Assembly: GCA_003971905.1 (NCBI GenBank)
Contig: RSEE01000101.1
Span: forward strand, 160,970-224,969
Length of the DNA: 64,000 bases
Source of the DNA: Moniliella sp. 'wahieum'
Lineage: Eukaryota > Basidiomycota > Moniliellomycetes > Moniliellales > Moniliellaceae
Direction of reading: 5' to 3'
The notes under the pieces are model-generated. The model had not been told where the DNA came from, did not search any database, and was given only the letters and a program-made list of their open reading frames with translations. Position numbers and translations under genes: made by a program. Positions 44,272-55,800 of the stretch are shown piece by piece. Position 1 is the first letter of the stretch. Each line of letters opens with the position of its first letter.

Positions 44272-45614
44272 CCCGGCTTCTCCCCCTCCCCTACTCCCTG
44301 TCGTCTGTCTCGCTTCCGCATCGGGCGCTGACCCGCGAGGCTGCTCGATCGATCCTTGATCTCATATCTGCCCCCCCCCACCTCTTCTCGACTTGATGCT
44401 TCCATTGCACTCTGCTGTAACGCCCCTCTTAGCTTAGGTTAGCAGGTACAACTTCTCATCCTCACCTCGTCCGCTTCTTTCTGATCGTATTTTCGTTCTT
44501 GATGCCACTGAGGCTTTCCTTGGGGCTTGCCATGGTTCTGCTTCCGTCTCTTTGGTCTCGCCGCATGTGGTTGTCTGCTAGTATACTACTCTATACTCTC
44601 CTTTTTTGCTCCCCGTGGGGTTCGTCTCCCCCAGCCCGAGGGACTTGACCTATAAGAGTCTCTCTGACCGTAGTCTCCTCGGAATCGTTGGTGCTCAACG
44701 TCCCTGCTTCTTCGGAAAGCACGTGGCTGGAGTGGGTATAATACTAGGCATCTGCATCCGTGAAGGGAGCAGGGGCGGGACACGCGCTAGCTATACCGTA
44801 CCGAGCGCCAGGCGCCGAAACGGAAGGAATGAGAAGAAACAGGAGGCGACGAACGGACTACTATACGATGCTTTGGGGTGCACAATGTAACTCATCGTGG
44901 TTACTTAGTAGGGCCAAGCCCACTGCCATACCGCATTCTGCAACAGCCCAAGGGAAAGCCGAGGTCAAAAGAGGAGAACCAGAAGCCAGAGGGAGGAGAC
45001 GGGAGGACCGTGCTAACCGTGGAACAACCTGCGAGAGGCAACCAAGACATCATGGCGCCCCTGTCGGCAGCTTGTAAGTTCTTCTGACGCACTTCAGGCT
45101 CATGGAAGAGGATTTGTTGATCTCGTTTCGCCTACTCTCAGCTATTGAGGACATCGGTCGGCCTTCCACGCGTAAGTATTCGTGCGCGCTTTCAATGCCA
45201 TCGCATCCCACCCTTAGTGCTCCCCAATTTCACCACATGTGCCCGTCCCCTCTACGGTGGGACCCAATCAGCCCGGGGGGGGGGACGGTGAACATGAGCT
45301 GGACTACTAGACTATACTAGTGCTAGCCAAGCACTACTTAGAAGATTGGGCTCATTTGCCCAACAGGTTGTTTTGTGGCGGGCTGCAGTGAGGGCTGCGT
45401 GACTAGCACACACCGCGCAAACCTGGGACGATGGCATGCTTCGTGCTTCCATCGGGCCGTCCCTGGAACGGAATGGATTGACAGATTCGTGTCGTGGCAC
45501 AAAAAGTATAGGTACTACCTTATTACAGTGTCTACATCTGCCCCTCCCCTGCCTTTACCACGCCAATCCCAATCGGGAAGATCACAAGCACATCTTTTCG
45601 CAAGCACTGCCCAG
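44272..45614. other. Intergenic region between convergent PWWP and SPT5 genes
   Basis: Lower-GC sequence without a supported gene. CTAGTATACTACT at 44578-44590 repeats 17210-17222. The 3' ends of both transcripts must lie here. Confidence 0.4.
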
Positions 45615-48600
45615 CTAGGCGAGCAACACCAGGTGGTGGATCTTGGTCCAGTCGGTGCGGCCATTGGTCATGACAAACATGGCATCGTCCGCGTCGAGGC
45701 CCTTGAGCGTGGCGCGCGTACCGCGCAGCTCGCCATTCATCACCAAGCACAAGTTGCCCACCTTCGGCCGTACGGGTTCCGCATGCGCATACCCGGCTTC
45801 CACCTCACCGCCCGAATCGAGCGAGATGGTGCACCGACTGGAAGCCTCGTTGACCGACGCTACCGTCGCCTGCTCCCCATCGTGCGCCACCAACGCCTCC
45901 ACTTTCTCCCCCCCGCCTCCGCACGCACATACACCCGCGACCCAGCCAGCGGCGCGTCCGGACCCGAATCCTCTTCCTGCGCAAGCTGCGCCGCCGTAGA
46001 AGGTGCCGTCCAGGGCGTCGGGCCGGGACCGGGCGTGTAGCCATCGTCCTCTAGCAACCCTGCGCCGGGCGTAGGCGCCGCAGCGGGCGTCGGGGCCGCA
46101 CCGGGAGTTGGGGCCGCATAGGGCGTAGGTGCCATACCTGGCGTAGGCGCAGCAAAGGGAGTGGCCATGTCCGTCGTGTCGTACGGTGTAGGCGCCACAT
46201 CCGAGTAGGCAGGCGTTCGCCCGCCCCTAGGCCGGCGTACGGCCCCCACCATACGCGGGCGTACGGCCCCCACCATACGCGGGCGTACGACCTCCGCCAT
46301 ACGCGGGCGTGCGGCCACCACCATAGGCAGGGGTACGGCCGCCTCCATACGCCGGTGTCTGCCCGCCGCCATACGCAGGCGTCTGCGCACCACCATACGC
46401 TGGGTCGCACCATACGCAGGCGTCCGGCCCCCACCAGCACCGTACGCAGGCGTACGCGTCCCTGCGCCATACGCTGGCGTCCGACCCCCCCGGCGCCATA
46501 CGCGGGCGTCTTGCCCATTCCGTACGCGGGCGTCCGGGCGCCATAGGCAGGCGTCGCCCCGCCGTACCCAGGCGTTCGCGCCGGCACCCCCGGAAACAGG
46601 TGCTCCCGAGCCGTACCGCGGTGGGACTCCGCTGATTGGCATCCCCGATCCAGGCGGGCCCATAGGCGGACCCATCCCGCCCGGCGCGGGGCCAGGCATG
46701 TTGTGCAACAGACGGTACGACTGCCCCGTATTGGGGTCCTTGCCAATCAAGTTGTCCAATTCGACCGTAAGCGTTTTGGCAGTGTTCTGCAGTTCGACAC
46801 GCACCGAGTTGTTGGCCAGCGTTCGGTGATGATGCCGCGATAGGTTTTGTACGGGCCGCGACGGATGGCCACGTGCTTGCCCCGGAGCGGGTCACGACCC
46901 CTGCCTGTAAAGTTGGCCACCTGCGGAGGGGGTGCAGCGGTCTGTCGCTGAGGGTTCATCTTGGTCAGATCTGGGCCGCGTTTTCCCGTGTAAAACCGGG
47001 GGGCAAGGTTCTTGGGACGCGCGATGAACACCCCGCCGTTCTCGTTCACTTCACGGTTAAACAAAAGACGACAGCGCCGGAAAAGATGTGCAGCACCGTT
47101 CCGTGCCGCCGCTCTCCATCCACTTCCCGTACCACATCGCCCTTGTTCAACTGTTCTCCCGTCGAGTCAATCGCCGTCGAGCGACCCGTGTCCCGCTTTC
47201 CCGCAATCTGCGTCGAGCGCACCGCACGCACTTGTCCGGACGTGTCCAGCACCCGGAACTGAGCCGGTCAATCTGCACAATCACACCAGCTGTCGCCGCG
47301 TCCAGCTGAACCATCTCGTGCAACTCGTACCCGCCAATATTGTTCGCCGCACTGCCACGTCGGCGGCAGCACGAATGTCCTTGGCAAACACCCGGACCTC
47401 CACTTTGGTCAGGTCGGCAAGGAATGTCACCACCCCGCTTGCCGCCCCGCTTTCCCCATCCTCCACCGCGGTCACCATACCCGTCTCGCCCGCATGCACA
47501 CCAGCAATCACCTTGACCTGGTCACCTTCCCGGAACGCTTTGCGGGCCGCCGAGAGGGGCACCTCAACCGTTTGCCCGGCCAGCGTCTCGTCGTCCAGCG
47601 AAAGCTGCAGAACCGAACCCACAATCCCCGATACGACACCACGGGCACCAGCCTGCTCTCCTTCCAACACCTGCACATGGTCCCCGGGATGGAAGAGGTC
47701 CTGTTGGGTGTCGTTGGAAGTGGCTTCCTTGAGTAAGCCGAGATTGACATTGTTCTTTTCCAGAGACTCGGTTGTCGTCTCGCCCATAAACTTGCTGATC
47801 TCATCCAACGTAGGATTCACACCATCCAGCACCAACGCGTTCACCTTCAAGTCCTTCTCGCAGTACCCGCGAACATAGTCATCGTTCATAACGTGTACCG
47901 ACCTTTGCCCTTGGGCACCGGAGGCCGGTGGCGGTACGCTTTGGCCACCTCTTCGTAGTTGAAGAACCGGGGCGGAGGGCGGAAGGCAAGTGCCGCGCCG
48001 CCATGCCAGAGCCGGATTGGGGTTCTTGCGGCGCTTGCGGCCGACATTGTCGAGGTACGTCCTTCCTCCCGTGGGTTGAGGTCGATGCGTGGCACAAACT
48101 TGACGCCTACCTCCTCGCCATTCTCGTATGCATCCAGGACCTGGGCCAGGTCACCAGCGTAGCGCCCACGCTTAATGCGGACCCATGAACCGGTTTTGAT
48201 CTCGCGCTGCTGCTTGGTGATTTTCAGCAGATCGGCCATCTCCTCAATGGGAACCAAAAAGGCGTCGTTGTTGGCGTACACGCCCATCACGTCACTGAGC
48301 GAGGAGATGACATGGTCCAAGCGACGGCCTCGACAAAGATCCGACCCGGAAGCGAGTCGCGACAAAAGGCACTGATGATGCCCATGGACTGGCTGGCACT
48401 GGCTTGGAAGTACTTGAGCATGATCGTCATCACAATGTTCTTTTCCCGGCCAATCTTGCAGCGTACGCTCCAAATGCTGGGATCGGCAACCGAGGGCATG
48501 AGCATGCGCTGCGGCACTTCGGTAAAGTCGCTCTCGGTCGGACGGGTGCGCGCATAGCGCGCCTTAACTCGGCTGCGATCTCTTCGGCCGACTTGTCGTC

Positions 48601-48960
48601 CTGCTGCCGACGCATCTGGTCCACCGGCGGTTGGCGCGGTCCGCATTGACAGCCTGCGCCTCCTCCTCGCCCACATCCTCCGCAATAAACCCGTCTGGAA
48701 CAAAGTCAGAAGTCAGCCCCCGCATGCCATCGCTCCATGCCCTCCACCCACACCTTCCTGAACCAAATCGCATCTTCGTCGTCCAAGTCTTCGTCGTCGT
48801 CGTCGACGGCGGCTTCGTCTTCAATGTAGCGGTTGCGCGGACGCTTGGCAGGGCGCACATCCTCGTTTTCCTCTCGTCATCCTCCTCCTCTCCTCCTCGT
48901 CCTCCTCGACCGTCGTCGATGAAGGGGTGCTTGGTGCGGTAGCGCTCCTCGTCGGACATG
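45615..48960 (-). CDS. SPT5: Transcription elongation factor SPT5
   Basis: With SPT4 it clamps elongating RNA polymerase II. It starts [16 protein letters not shown] (48960) with an acidic N-terminal region. The NGN domain reads [19 protein letters not shown] and [20 protein letters not shown] (about 48310-48510). KOW domains follow ([88 protein letters not shown]). The C-terminal repeat region (about 46210-46600) has some fifteen TPAYG units, typically as the octapeptide TPAYGGGR, the kind of substrate CDK9 phosphorylates. A Pro/Thr spacer ([14 protein letters not shown]) leads to a last KOW-like domain ([20 protein letters not shown]) and LVLLA. Frames change near 48640, 48330, 47900, 47330, 47050, 46830, 46450 and 45930. 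Probable intron near 48695-48753. Confidence 0.95.
46210..46580 (-). repeat. 24-base minisatellite encoding the SPT5 C-terminal repeats
   Basis: The unit ACCCCCGCGTATGGTGGGGG-like (24 bases) repeats in tandem; each copy encodes R/Q-T-P-A-Y-G-G-G. Near-identical copies at the 3' side of the array (46230-46400) grade into variable ones. Confidence 0.85.
48695..48753 (-). other. Probable intron in SPT5
   Basis: The acceptor TTGTTCCAG before [12 protein letters not shown] is good, with a TGAC branch-like site. The donor (GTGTGG after DAIWFRK) is weak and the phase does not match, perhaps from a missing base. Confidence 0.5.
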
Positions 48961-49467
48961 GTGGTGGGGGAGAGCGCCGAGAAGGCCGGCAGCCGGCTGC
49001 GGCCGTCCGCCGCCTCCGCCCGAACGCACCTGGCTGACGTCAGCTGGTCTGCAACGTGTGGGGCTTCCGCGGGGGGCGGAATGGGCGGCGGGGTGATGGG
49101 TGTGATGTGCGGGTGATGCCCTGCCCAGTCCATCACGTGCATCACGTACCTCCCTTGCCATCCCCGCTGGTGCCCTGTTCCCGTCCTATGCCCCCCACGT
49201 GCGATTACCCTGCTAACCCCTAACTGAGCCAACCGGGACAGACCGAAACTCGAATATGATTGCGACGGGGAGCTGATGGAAGGAGAAAACGTGAGTAGGA
49301 CATGAATTGACACAGGGAGCAGGCAGAACGGCGGCGAAACAATACGGTTGCCGTGGCAGCGCTGGTGGTCTGGGCTCAAAGCCCAAGGGCTCGAGGCTCG
49401 AGGCTCGAGGCTCGAGGCTCAAGGACCGATGGCCAAGCACCAAGCACCAAAAAGAACCAGAGAAAAG
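48961..49467. promoter_or_regulatory. SPT5 promoter with GGCGGAATG and CACGTG
   Basis: GCTTCCGC (49063-49070) and GCGGAA (49076-49081) form an inverted pair around GGCGGAATG (49075-49083). CACGTG lies at 49134-49139. A seven-base GGCTCGA tandem repeat is at 49389-49422, close to the stop of the next gene. Confidence 0.45.
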
Positions 49468-52386
49468 TCAGGTGCGATGCGGGGACAAGTCCAGCACCTC
49501 GCGCTCCAGAAGCAACTTTGTCTCGACCGAGCGGAGGCGGCCATACATGATTGCCAGGGGCAGGAAGGGGCCCAAGACGGCAGCCACACGGACATGGTTC
49601 AAAATGATCTCCAGCGAGCCATACAGGTTGGCCAGGTCGCTGAGAAACTCACTGGCCAAAGGACGAGGACGACGAGCGGGCACCGATTGCCGCTGCAGCC
49701 GCCTCGGCCCGAACCTGAGCCCGACCTGGCTCAGCTTCATCTGGCCTACCGCCTGCGTCCGGCCAGTGGTCTGCGTCGTGCCATCTTGCGCCACATCGTC
49801 CCTCTCAGCCGGTACGTCTGCCCTCCAAGCGTGGCCCCCCTCCTCGCCAGCCTCCTCTTCCCCCTCGGCCCCTGGCCCCGGGCCAATTTGCAACCCCAGC
49901 TCAAACGTGCCCAAGCGCAGGTGAATGTCGGCTTGGGGTGGCCTTCGGGCCTTTCGGGCCTTTCGGGCCGGTCGGGGGCGCCCTGGTGGTCAGGCTGATC
50001 TGCTTGCTCGCCGCACGGGTTAAAAGGGTACACGTGATCCAGCTCTGCAGTTGAGCCGGAAGCCACGGAAGAGAGTACGTGCAGGCCCGGTAAGGAAGAA
50101 GCGTGTGCCTTCCGATAGAGACGCCGGGAGGAGAGCACGATTTGGCCCCAAAAGATCCAGAGGTGGGAGTGACAGAGCATGATCATCGTGTGCAGCAGCG
50201 CAGAGCAACAACAATAGGCGCGCCTAGCGTCACGGCAGCGCGGGCGCGCGTGAGCAGCGGCAGGCGTCCTGCGCCTGGGCGCGGGCTACGACCGAGACGG
50301 AATCCCACGGCTTGATGTGCCCAATGGGCAACTCGCTACTGTCCACCAAGCCGCGGTAGACGTCGAGGGGCGTCTCGTGCGCCAGCGGGTCCTGGGATCC
50401 AAGATGCACGCACCAAGCGCCGCACACCCTCGGCCGCCGTGTCGTCGGGAACCGTCCAAGGCGCCGAGGTCCACCGCGACGTTGTGGCGCGAAGACGGGC
50501 AATGGTATTGCTCGCGCGGGCGAGGGGGGCCAAGAGGGAATCGGCAATGATGGGCAGGCCTGGCGAACCGGCCAAGTCTGGGTAAAGAACAGTTCTTGCG
50601 CCACACCCACGACCGTACACCGACAAGGGGTACCCCCCCCACCAGTCGGCCCAGTAGGGCCCTAGCAACGCCGGGCCAGCAGCTAGCACCACTTGCAGCA
50701 CCCAGCCCGCCACCACTCTCTGGCGGACCGAACAGGAACGTGGGCGCCAGGCACGATGCGCGGAGCGGAGACGCAGCTTCGAATTGTTGTCGCAAGAGGG
50801 CCACCAAGCCCAACAGCCCATCCGCGTCAGCAGAAACACGCCGTCCCACGCAAATGGTCGGCATCAAAGATGGCGAGCATGCCGCACCGGAGCGGGCCAA
50901 GCCATCGGCCAAAGCCCTTCCTCCTTCGGACAAGATAAGCCGGCAACTTGAAGTCCAAACCAAGACCCCAAAACAGAGCGTCAGTAAGGAGTGGATCCAG
51001 TTGACCACCGCCCATAGCCCGTCGACCATTGCGACCGTTGCGACCGTTGCGAGCTGCAGTGCCACGGGCCGAGGATTGGACGCTGGTTGGAACGAATGGA
51101 GTTTCCAGCATGCGTGTTAAAGGCGGCAGTATAATGTGGCGAATGGTGACTGAACGCAGGTAGGGCAAGTGTCCCGCTGGGCCTCACCAGAGCGGACGGC
51201 TGGGTCGGCGGAAGCTGGATCGGGAGCAGTGCTGGCTTCGATCAGCCGATCAATGTCCAGGTCGGCGGGCGCGCGCGCAGGGCGCGGTCGCCGCCCCAAA
51301 ACAAAACGTCGTCCTCCGCATCTTCCTCAGTGACATGAAACAGGGGCAACTCGAGGTCGTCCGGTTGGTCGGGTGAGAGAGATTCGAGAGATTCCGGCGC
51401 GGGGGCGAGGTGAAAAGGAGAACAAAAAGGTCAGCGGGGACTTGGACTTTGGTGGGGAGGGAATGTCGTCTGAAGCATCCAGCTGAGCAAGCAGTGGGTC
51501 GTAGTTTTCTTGGGACGACCATAGCTCAGGCATCTCGACCCATGCGGGTCTGTCCGCTTGGTCTCGAACACAAGCCGGATGGCTTCCAGGCTCGAACGGG
51601 CGACCGAGTCGAGTGGTTCACGGCGCCAATTGAGTGAGTCGCCCGGCCGGCCCGGTCCATAGTGAGTGACGGTGATCAAAGGCCGGGCGGTGGCGAGGTG
51701 GATGTGGTACGTGGGCGGGGACGGGGAGGTCAAGGATCGGAGCATGGAGGTGGTGGATGTCCAGGTGCCCAGCAACTGAATGGCAGAGATGGACATGAGG
51801 CCAGTGGAGAACAGTACCAGCACGAGCAACGCGGCGGCGAGCAGGCGCAGTGGCTGGCAGTACGCCGCCCAGACGGCCGCTGGGCCTCCGCGGGGGAGAG
51901 AAGCGGTAGCGCAGACCACATTGGGGACACGCGGCGGCGGCGGTGGTGCTGGTCGAGGAGTGTCGCCAGCGCTTCAGACATCCAACGTGGATCCAGGCCA
52001 CGGAGCCGCTGCAGAGACACGGAGCGATCAGGGGTCCCAGCTGGCCCCGGCGCCATCGTCGGCCAAGGGGTCGTCGCCAGTCAGACAGACGCGGCAGCTG
52101 GGCCCGTCGCTGTCGTCGTCGCTGTAGATGTCGTCATCGTCGTCGCCTTGGGTGTGGAATGGGATGGAGCTGGAGGGGGAGAGCTGGGACGGATCAGCAG
52201 CTGGGGGCTCGAGGGGCGGCGGAGCAGCACCCGCTCACGCTCCAGCTCGACCGAGAGGCTGCGGCGGGCGGCGTGGGCGTACTGGCGCACGGCGGGACGG
52301 AAGGCGGGGAGTGCGCCCAGCAGATCCTCGACCTCGAGGCGGTCGAGGAGGTCGTGGTCAGGCGCATCGCCAAGCCGCGCATCCAT
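49468..52386 (-). CDS. Membrane RING-CH (MARCH-type) E3 ubiquitin ligase
   Basis: The N-terminal part opens MDARLGDAPDHDLLDRLEVE (ATG 52386). A RING-variant C4HC3 domain follows: SCRVCLTGDD (about 52090), then LIAPCLCSGSVAWIHVGCLKRW (about 51965-52035) and CPQCGLRYRF (about 51900). These give the zinc ligands of RING-CH ligases, which ubiquitinate membrane proteins. Several hydrophobic segments come after (LRLLAAALLVLVLFSTGLMSI, about 51800; WAVVNWIHSLLTLCFGVLVW, about 50970; VRVAAVLGPFLPLAIMYGRL, about 49560), so it is multi-spanning. One C is missing at 52031-52034 within the RING. Many later frames are shifted, and the region 50200-50800 is only partly resolved (DPLAHETPLDVYRGLVDSSE). The family name beyond RING-CH cannot be fixed; it is too short for Doa10. 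Confidence 0.65.
49940..49975 (+). repeat. GGCCTTTCG tandem repeat
   Basis: Three to four nine-base units inside the RING-CH locus; in one minus-strand frame they encode a DRPERPERPE repeat. Confidence 0.7.
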
Positions 52387-52853
52387 CCATGGCGGCGAGA
52401 AGAGGAGAGGAGGAGGGGGTGGTGTGGGGATGGGGATGGAGCGGCGAGGGCGGCGTGGATGTGGCAGCCGGCGGCAACGCCAACCAGCGCCAGGCGGTTT
52501 GGTTTCAATTGCAACGGGGCTAAGGCAACTCGCCACGCCTAGTGGCTACCATCGGAATCGTACCCAGTAAACCCACCGGCCAAGCCAGGCGCACTCAGCG
52601 CTGAGGGCGCCCACCGGTGAAGAGTCGCTGATCTGTGCGCTGCCACATGCCACATGCCACCGCCGATGGGCCCGGCCACCATGACGTCATTCTGCTGAGC
52701 ACCCTCCTTCTCGACGCCCACTCAGACCATCCGTGGGGGCTCCTCGTCTTCGGCTCGGCTGCCTTCCCCAGCACCCTCTGCACCTCCCCTCCCCCTCCAT
52801 CTCCATCTCCACCGCCACCGCCACCGCCACCTCCCTCTCCAGCGCCCGCTGCG
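52387..52853. promoter_or_regulatory. Divergent promoter RING-CH ligase / tricalbin
   Basis: No gene. A CCACCG-rich tract (52790-52845) leads to the tricalbin ATG. Neither GGCGGAATG nor TGACGCGTGACG occurs here. Confidence 0.35.
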
Positions 52854-55800
52854 ATGGCCACCTACCACTACGGCAGCGGCTGGTCCTCCCGCCGGCCCAT
52901 CCCGACCGTCAACCAGTTCCTCAACGAGCATCCCGACCTCGCCCCCCGCAGCGTCCCGCGCCCGACGGCCCCGCCGCCTCCAACGCCGCGCCAGACGGTA
53001 GCCAGCCCGCGCCCGACCTCTCTTCCGCCCACTCCTCCCGCTCCGAGTCGCCGCAGCCCCCAACGCCCCTCACGCCCAGCAACCCATCCCAGCCCCTCTC
53101 GCCCCCAGCCGCTCCCGGCACTACGCTCTCCCGTCCGCCGCCCTCTCCGTCCGAGCCTGTCTCCAGTGCCGAACGCGTGCCCTCCTACGCCCACCCCACT
53201 GGGTAGCCCACGACGATGCCGAGGCTCAGGCGCGGGAGAAGGAGCATCTCAAGCAGGCCGCTGGCCCGGCCGAAAAGCCGGCAGCGTTCCAGGCGCGCGG
53301 CGCGCGCGTCGTCACTGACCCAATCACCAATACCGATGTAGTCATTACCGACTCGAGCCCGCACATGGTCGTCGACCCGCAAATGCTCAGCTCGCTGTAT
53401 GGCATTGGCTTTAGCACCCGCACCCTGCCCCGCCGCAAGCTCAAGAAGCACAACGAACTCTATACAGTGTCTACCCTGCCCAGCCCAGCAATGCGCTCCT
53501 CTACCCTTTCCCCCTCGTCCCGATGCCTCCACTCCCAGGCGACGCAAGTCACCCGGGTGCTCTTTGCCCGTTTGGCCACGTCCTGCACCATCGCGCTCAC
53601 CCTCGTCTGGATCTTGACGGTGCTGCTGGACGTGAACCTTCGAGCAACATGAGCTGGGTCAAGACCTGGTTCCGCTTCACGTACCGCACCCTTGGGCTTG
53701 TGGTGCTGGCCTATGTACTTCGCTACGCGCTCTACTTGGCTGGGGAGCGGATCGAGACCGAGTTGAAGCAAGTGCAGTCGCGCATGTACCAAGCTCGCGG
53801 GACACGTTACCCGCCCCCTGTTCCCGAAAGCGCAGGCTGGCTCAATACCTTTATCGCTACCCTTTGGCGCCAGCTCGACCCACAACAGTTCTGCCCATTG
53901 CCGACTCGATCGAGGCGTCGATCCAACCTTCCTTGCCGCCGTTCATTTCGGGCGTCAAGATTGACGATCTGGGATTCGGCATTCGCCCACCCAGGTCGTC
54001 TCGGTACGTGGCTTGGCCGACTTGATGACCGACCCCAACTACCCACGCGAAACGTGGATGAACCTGGGCTGTCCCATCGTGGCCGTGCCTCCAGCCCTGC
54101 GGGCAAGTCCTCTCCCGTGTCCGGTCCAAACATCGACGGACGGTTCGGTGAAGCAGCCACGCAAGTCCTCTCCCGTCCCCCTACGCCCTCGGCTACCTCG
54201 TCTCTGCCAGCTGGTGAGGCCAATGGCGTTCACCGCAGCACCTCGGAGTCAGAGCCGGGGGTGTGGCGACGCAAGTATCCAGCCTCGCCCGAGCCAGGCA
54301 GAAGAGGAGAACCAAACAATGGTGTCTGATGCGGATGGCGCCGCAGACGGTGCGGGAGACAAGGCCGCATGGGTCCGACGACCCTAACGACCTGGATGGG
54401 GATGGCGTTTCGGATGACGAGGAGAGTGGAGACTTTTTGAACTATGAACTTGCCTTGGTGTATGACGCTTTGGATCGCGGTCATTGGGCGGACAGCAGTG
54501 CGGGGATGCACACGGGCGCGTCGAGCAATGCACATTTGGCGATCAATGTGTTGTTTAAGCTGCTCGGGCGTGTGATCCCCTTCCCCATCTGGATCGCGAT
54601 CGAACAACTGTCGGTTTCGGTTCGTGTGCGTGCGCAGCTGATTTCCGCCGCCGTATATGCGGAATGTGTCGGTAGGCTTGTTGGGGACACCTTTGGTCTC
54701 GGTTAGTGTGCGACCATTTCGGTGTGGTGCCCAACTTGATTGACCTGCCCTTTGTCCACCGCTTTGTCCAAAGTACCTTGGCTACGGTTTGCCAGGCCTA
54801 TGTCATTCCCAAGTCTATCACGGTCAATCTAGCCGAGGCAATGGCGGGCGAGGGGTAAAGAAGGAAGACGCTGCGGTGGTGGTGGTGGTACAGATTATTG
54901 GGCCGGCGGATGCCTGAGTAGCCAGGACGCCAACGGGTACTCGGATCCTTACATTATTGTGTCCCTGGCCAAGTTTGGACGGCCTCTGTACTCGACCCGA
55001 ATCATCTTAAGGACCTGAACCCGGTCTGGAACGAAACGGCCTTTGTCTTGATCACCAAGGCGACATTATGGCCGAAGAAAAGATTTCGCTGCAGCTGTGG
55101 GACTCGGATATGCACACTGCGGATGACATTGTTGGTCGTGTTGCGGTACGTTTGCTTCTTTCCCCCTCCCTAAGTGGAGTGTGTCTATGCCTGCCTGCTA
55201 ACGGATGAGTCTGCTCATACAGAAAAACGTGATTGATCTGATGGAGACGCCAAACCATTCATCGAGTACACCGAGGGTCTGATGGGCTTGAAGATGCAGA
55301 CTCGATGGCCGGACGGTTAACCTATCGGATCGGATTCTTGAACTGGCCCAGTTTAGCCGCGCGCAGCACGACAACTCGGCCGTTCAGCTTCGCGTTCAGG
55401 AGGCTCAGCGCCGGTCCGGCGGCAGGCGCACCGCCAAGGCAAGAATGCCAAGGACACGGACGCCATGTGTCAGAGTGCCAAGCGCGTGTTTTACACCACG
55501 TCCAAGACGAGGAAGATCGCAACCGTGCCGTGGTTAGGTAGAAGGAAAGGACGAGTCCACGGCCGAGGCGCTGGCTCACAAAGCCGCCTTGGAAGCGCGT
55601 GCCCCTGCGCCAGCACGAAAACACGAACGTGTTTGGCAATCGCACCGTTGATCCCGACTTGGATGCCAGTAAATCGCCCCCGGACCCCAATTGGCCGTCG
55701 GGCGTGCTTCGGATTGGGTTGGAGAACATTGAAGGGTTGGAGATGCGCGGGCCGAGTGAGACACGCGTGGGCGGGAGAAGCAGAGAAGCTACGTCATCGT

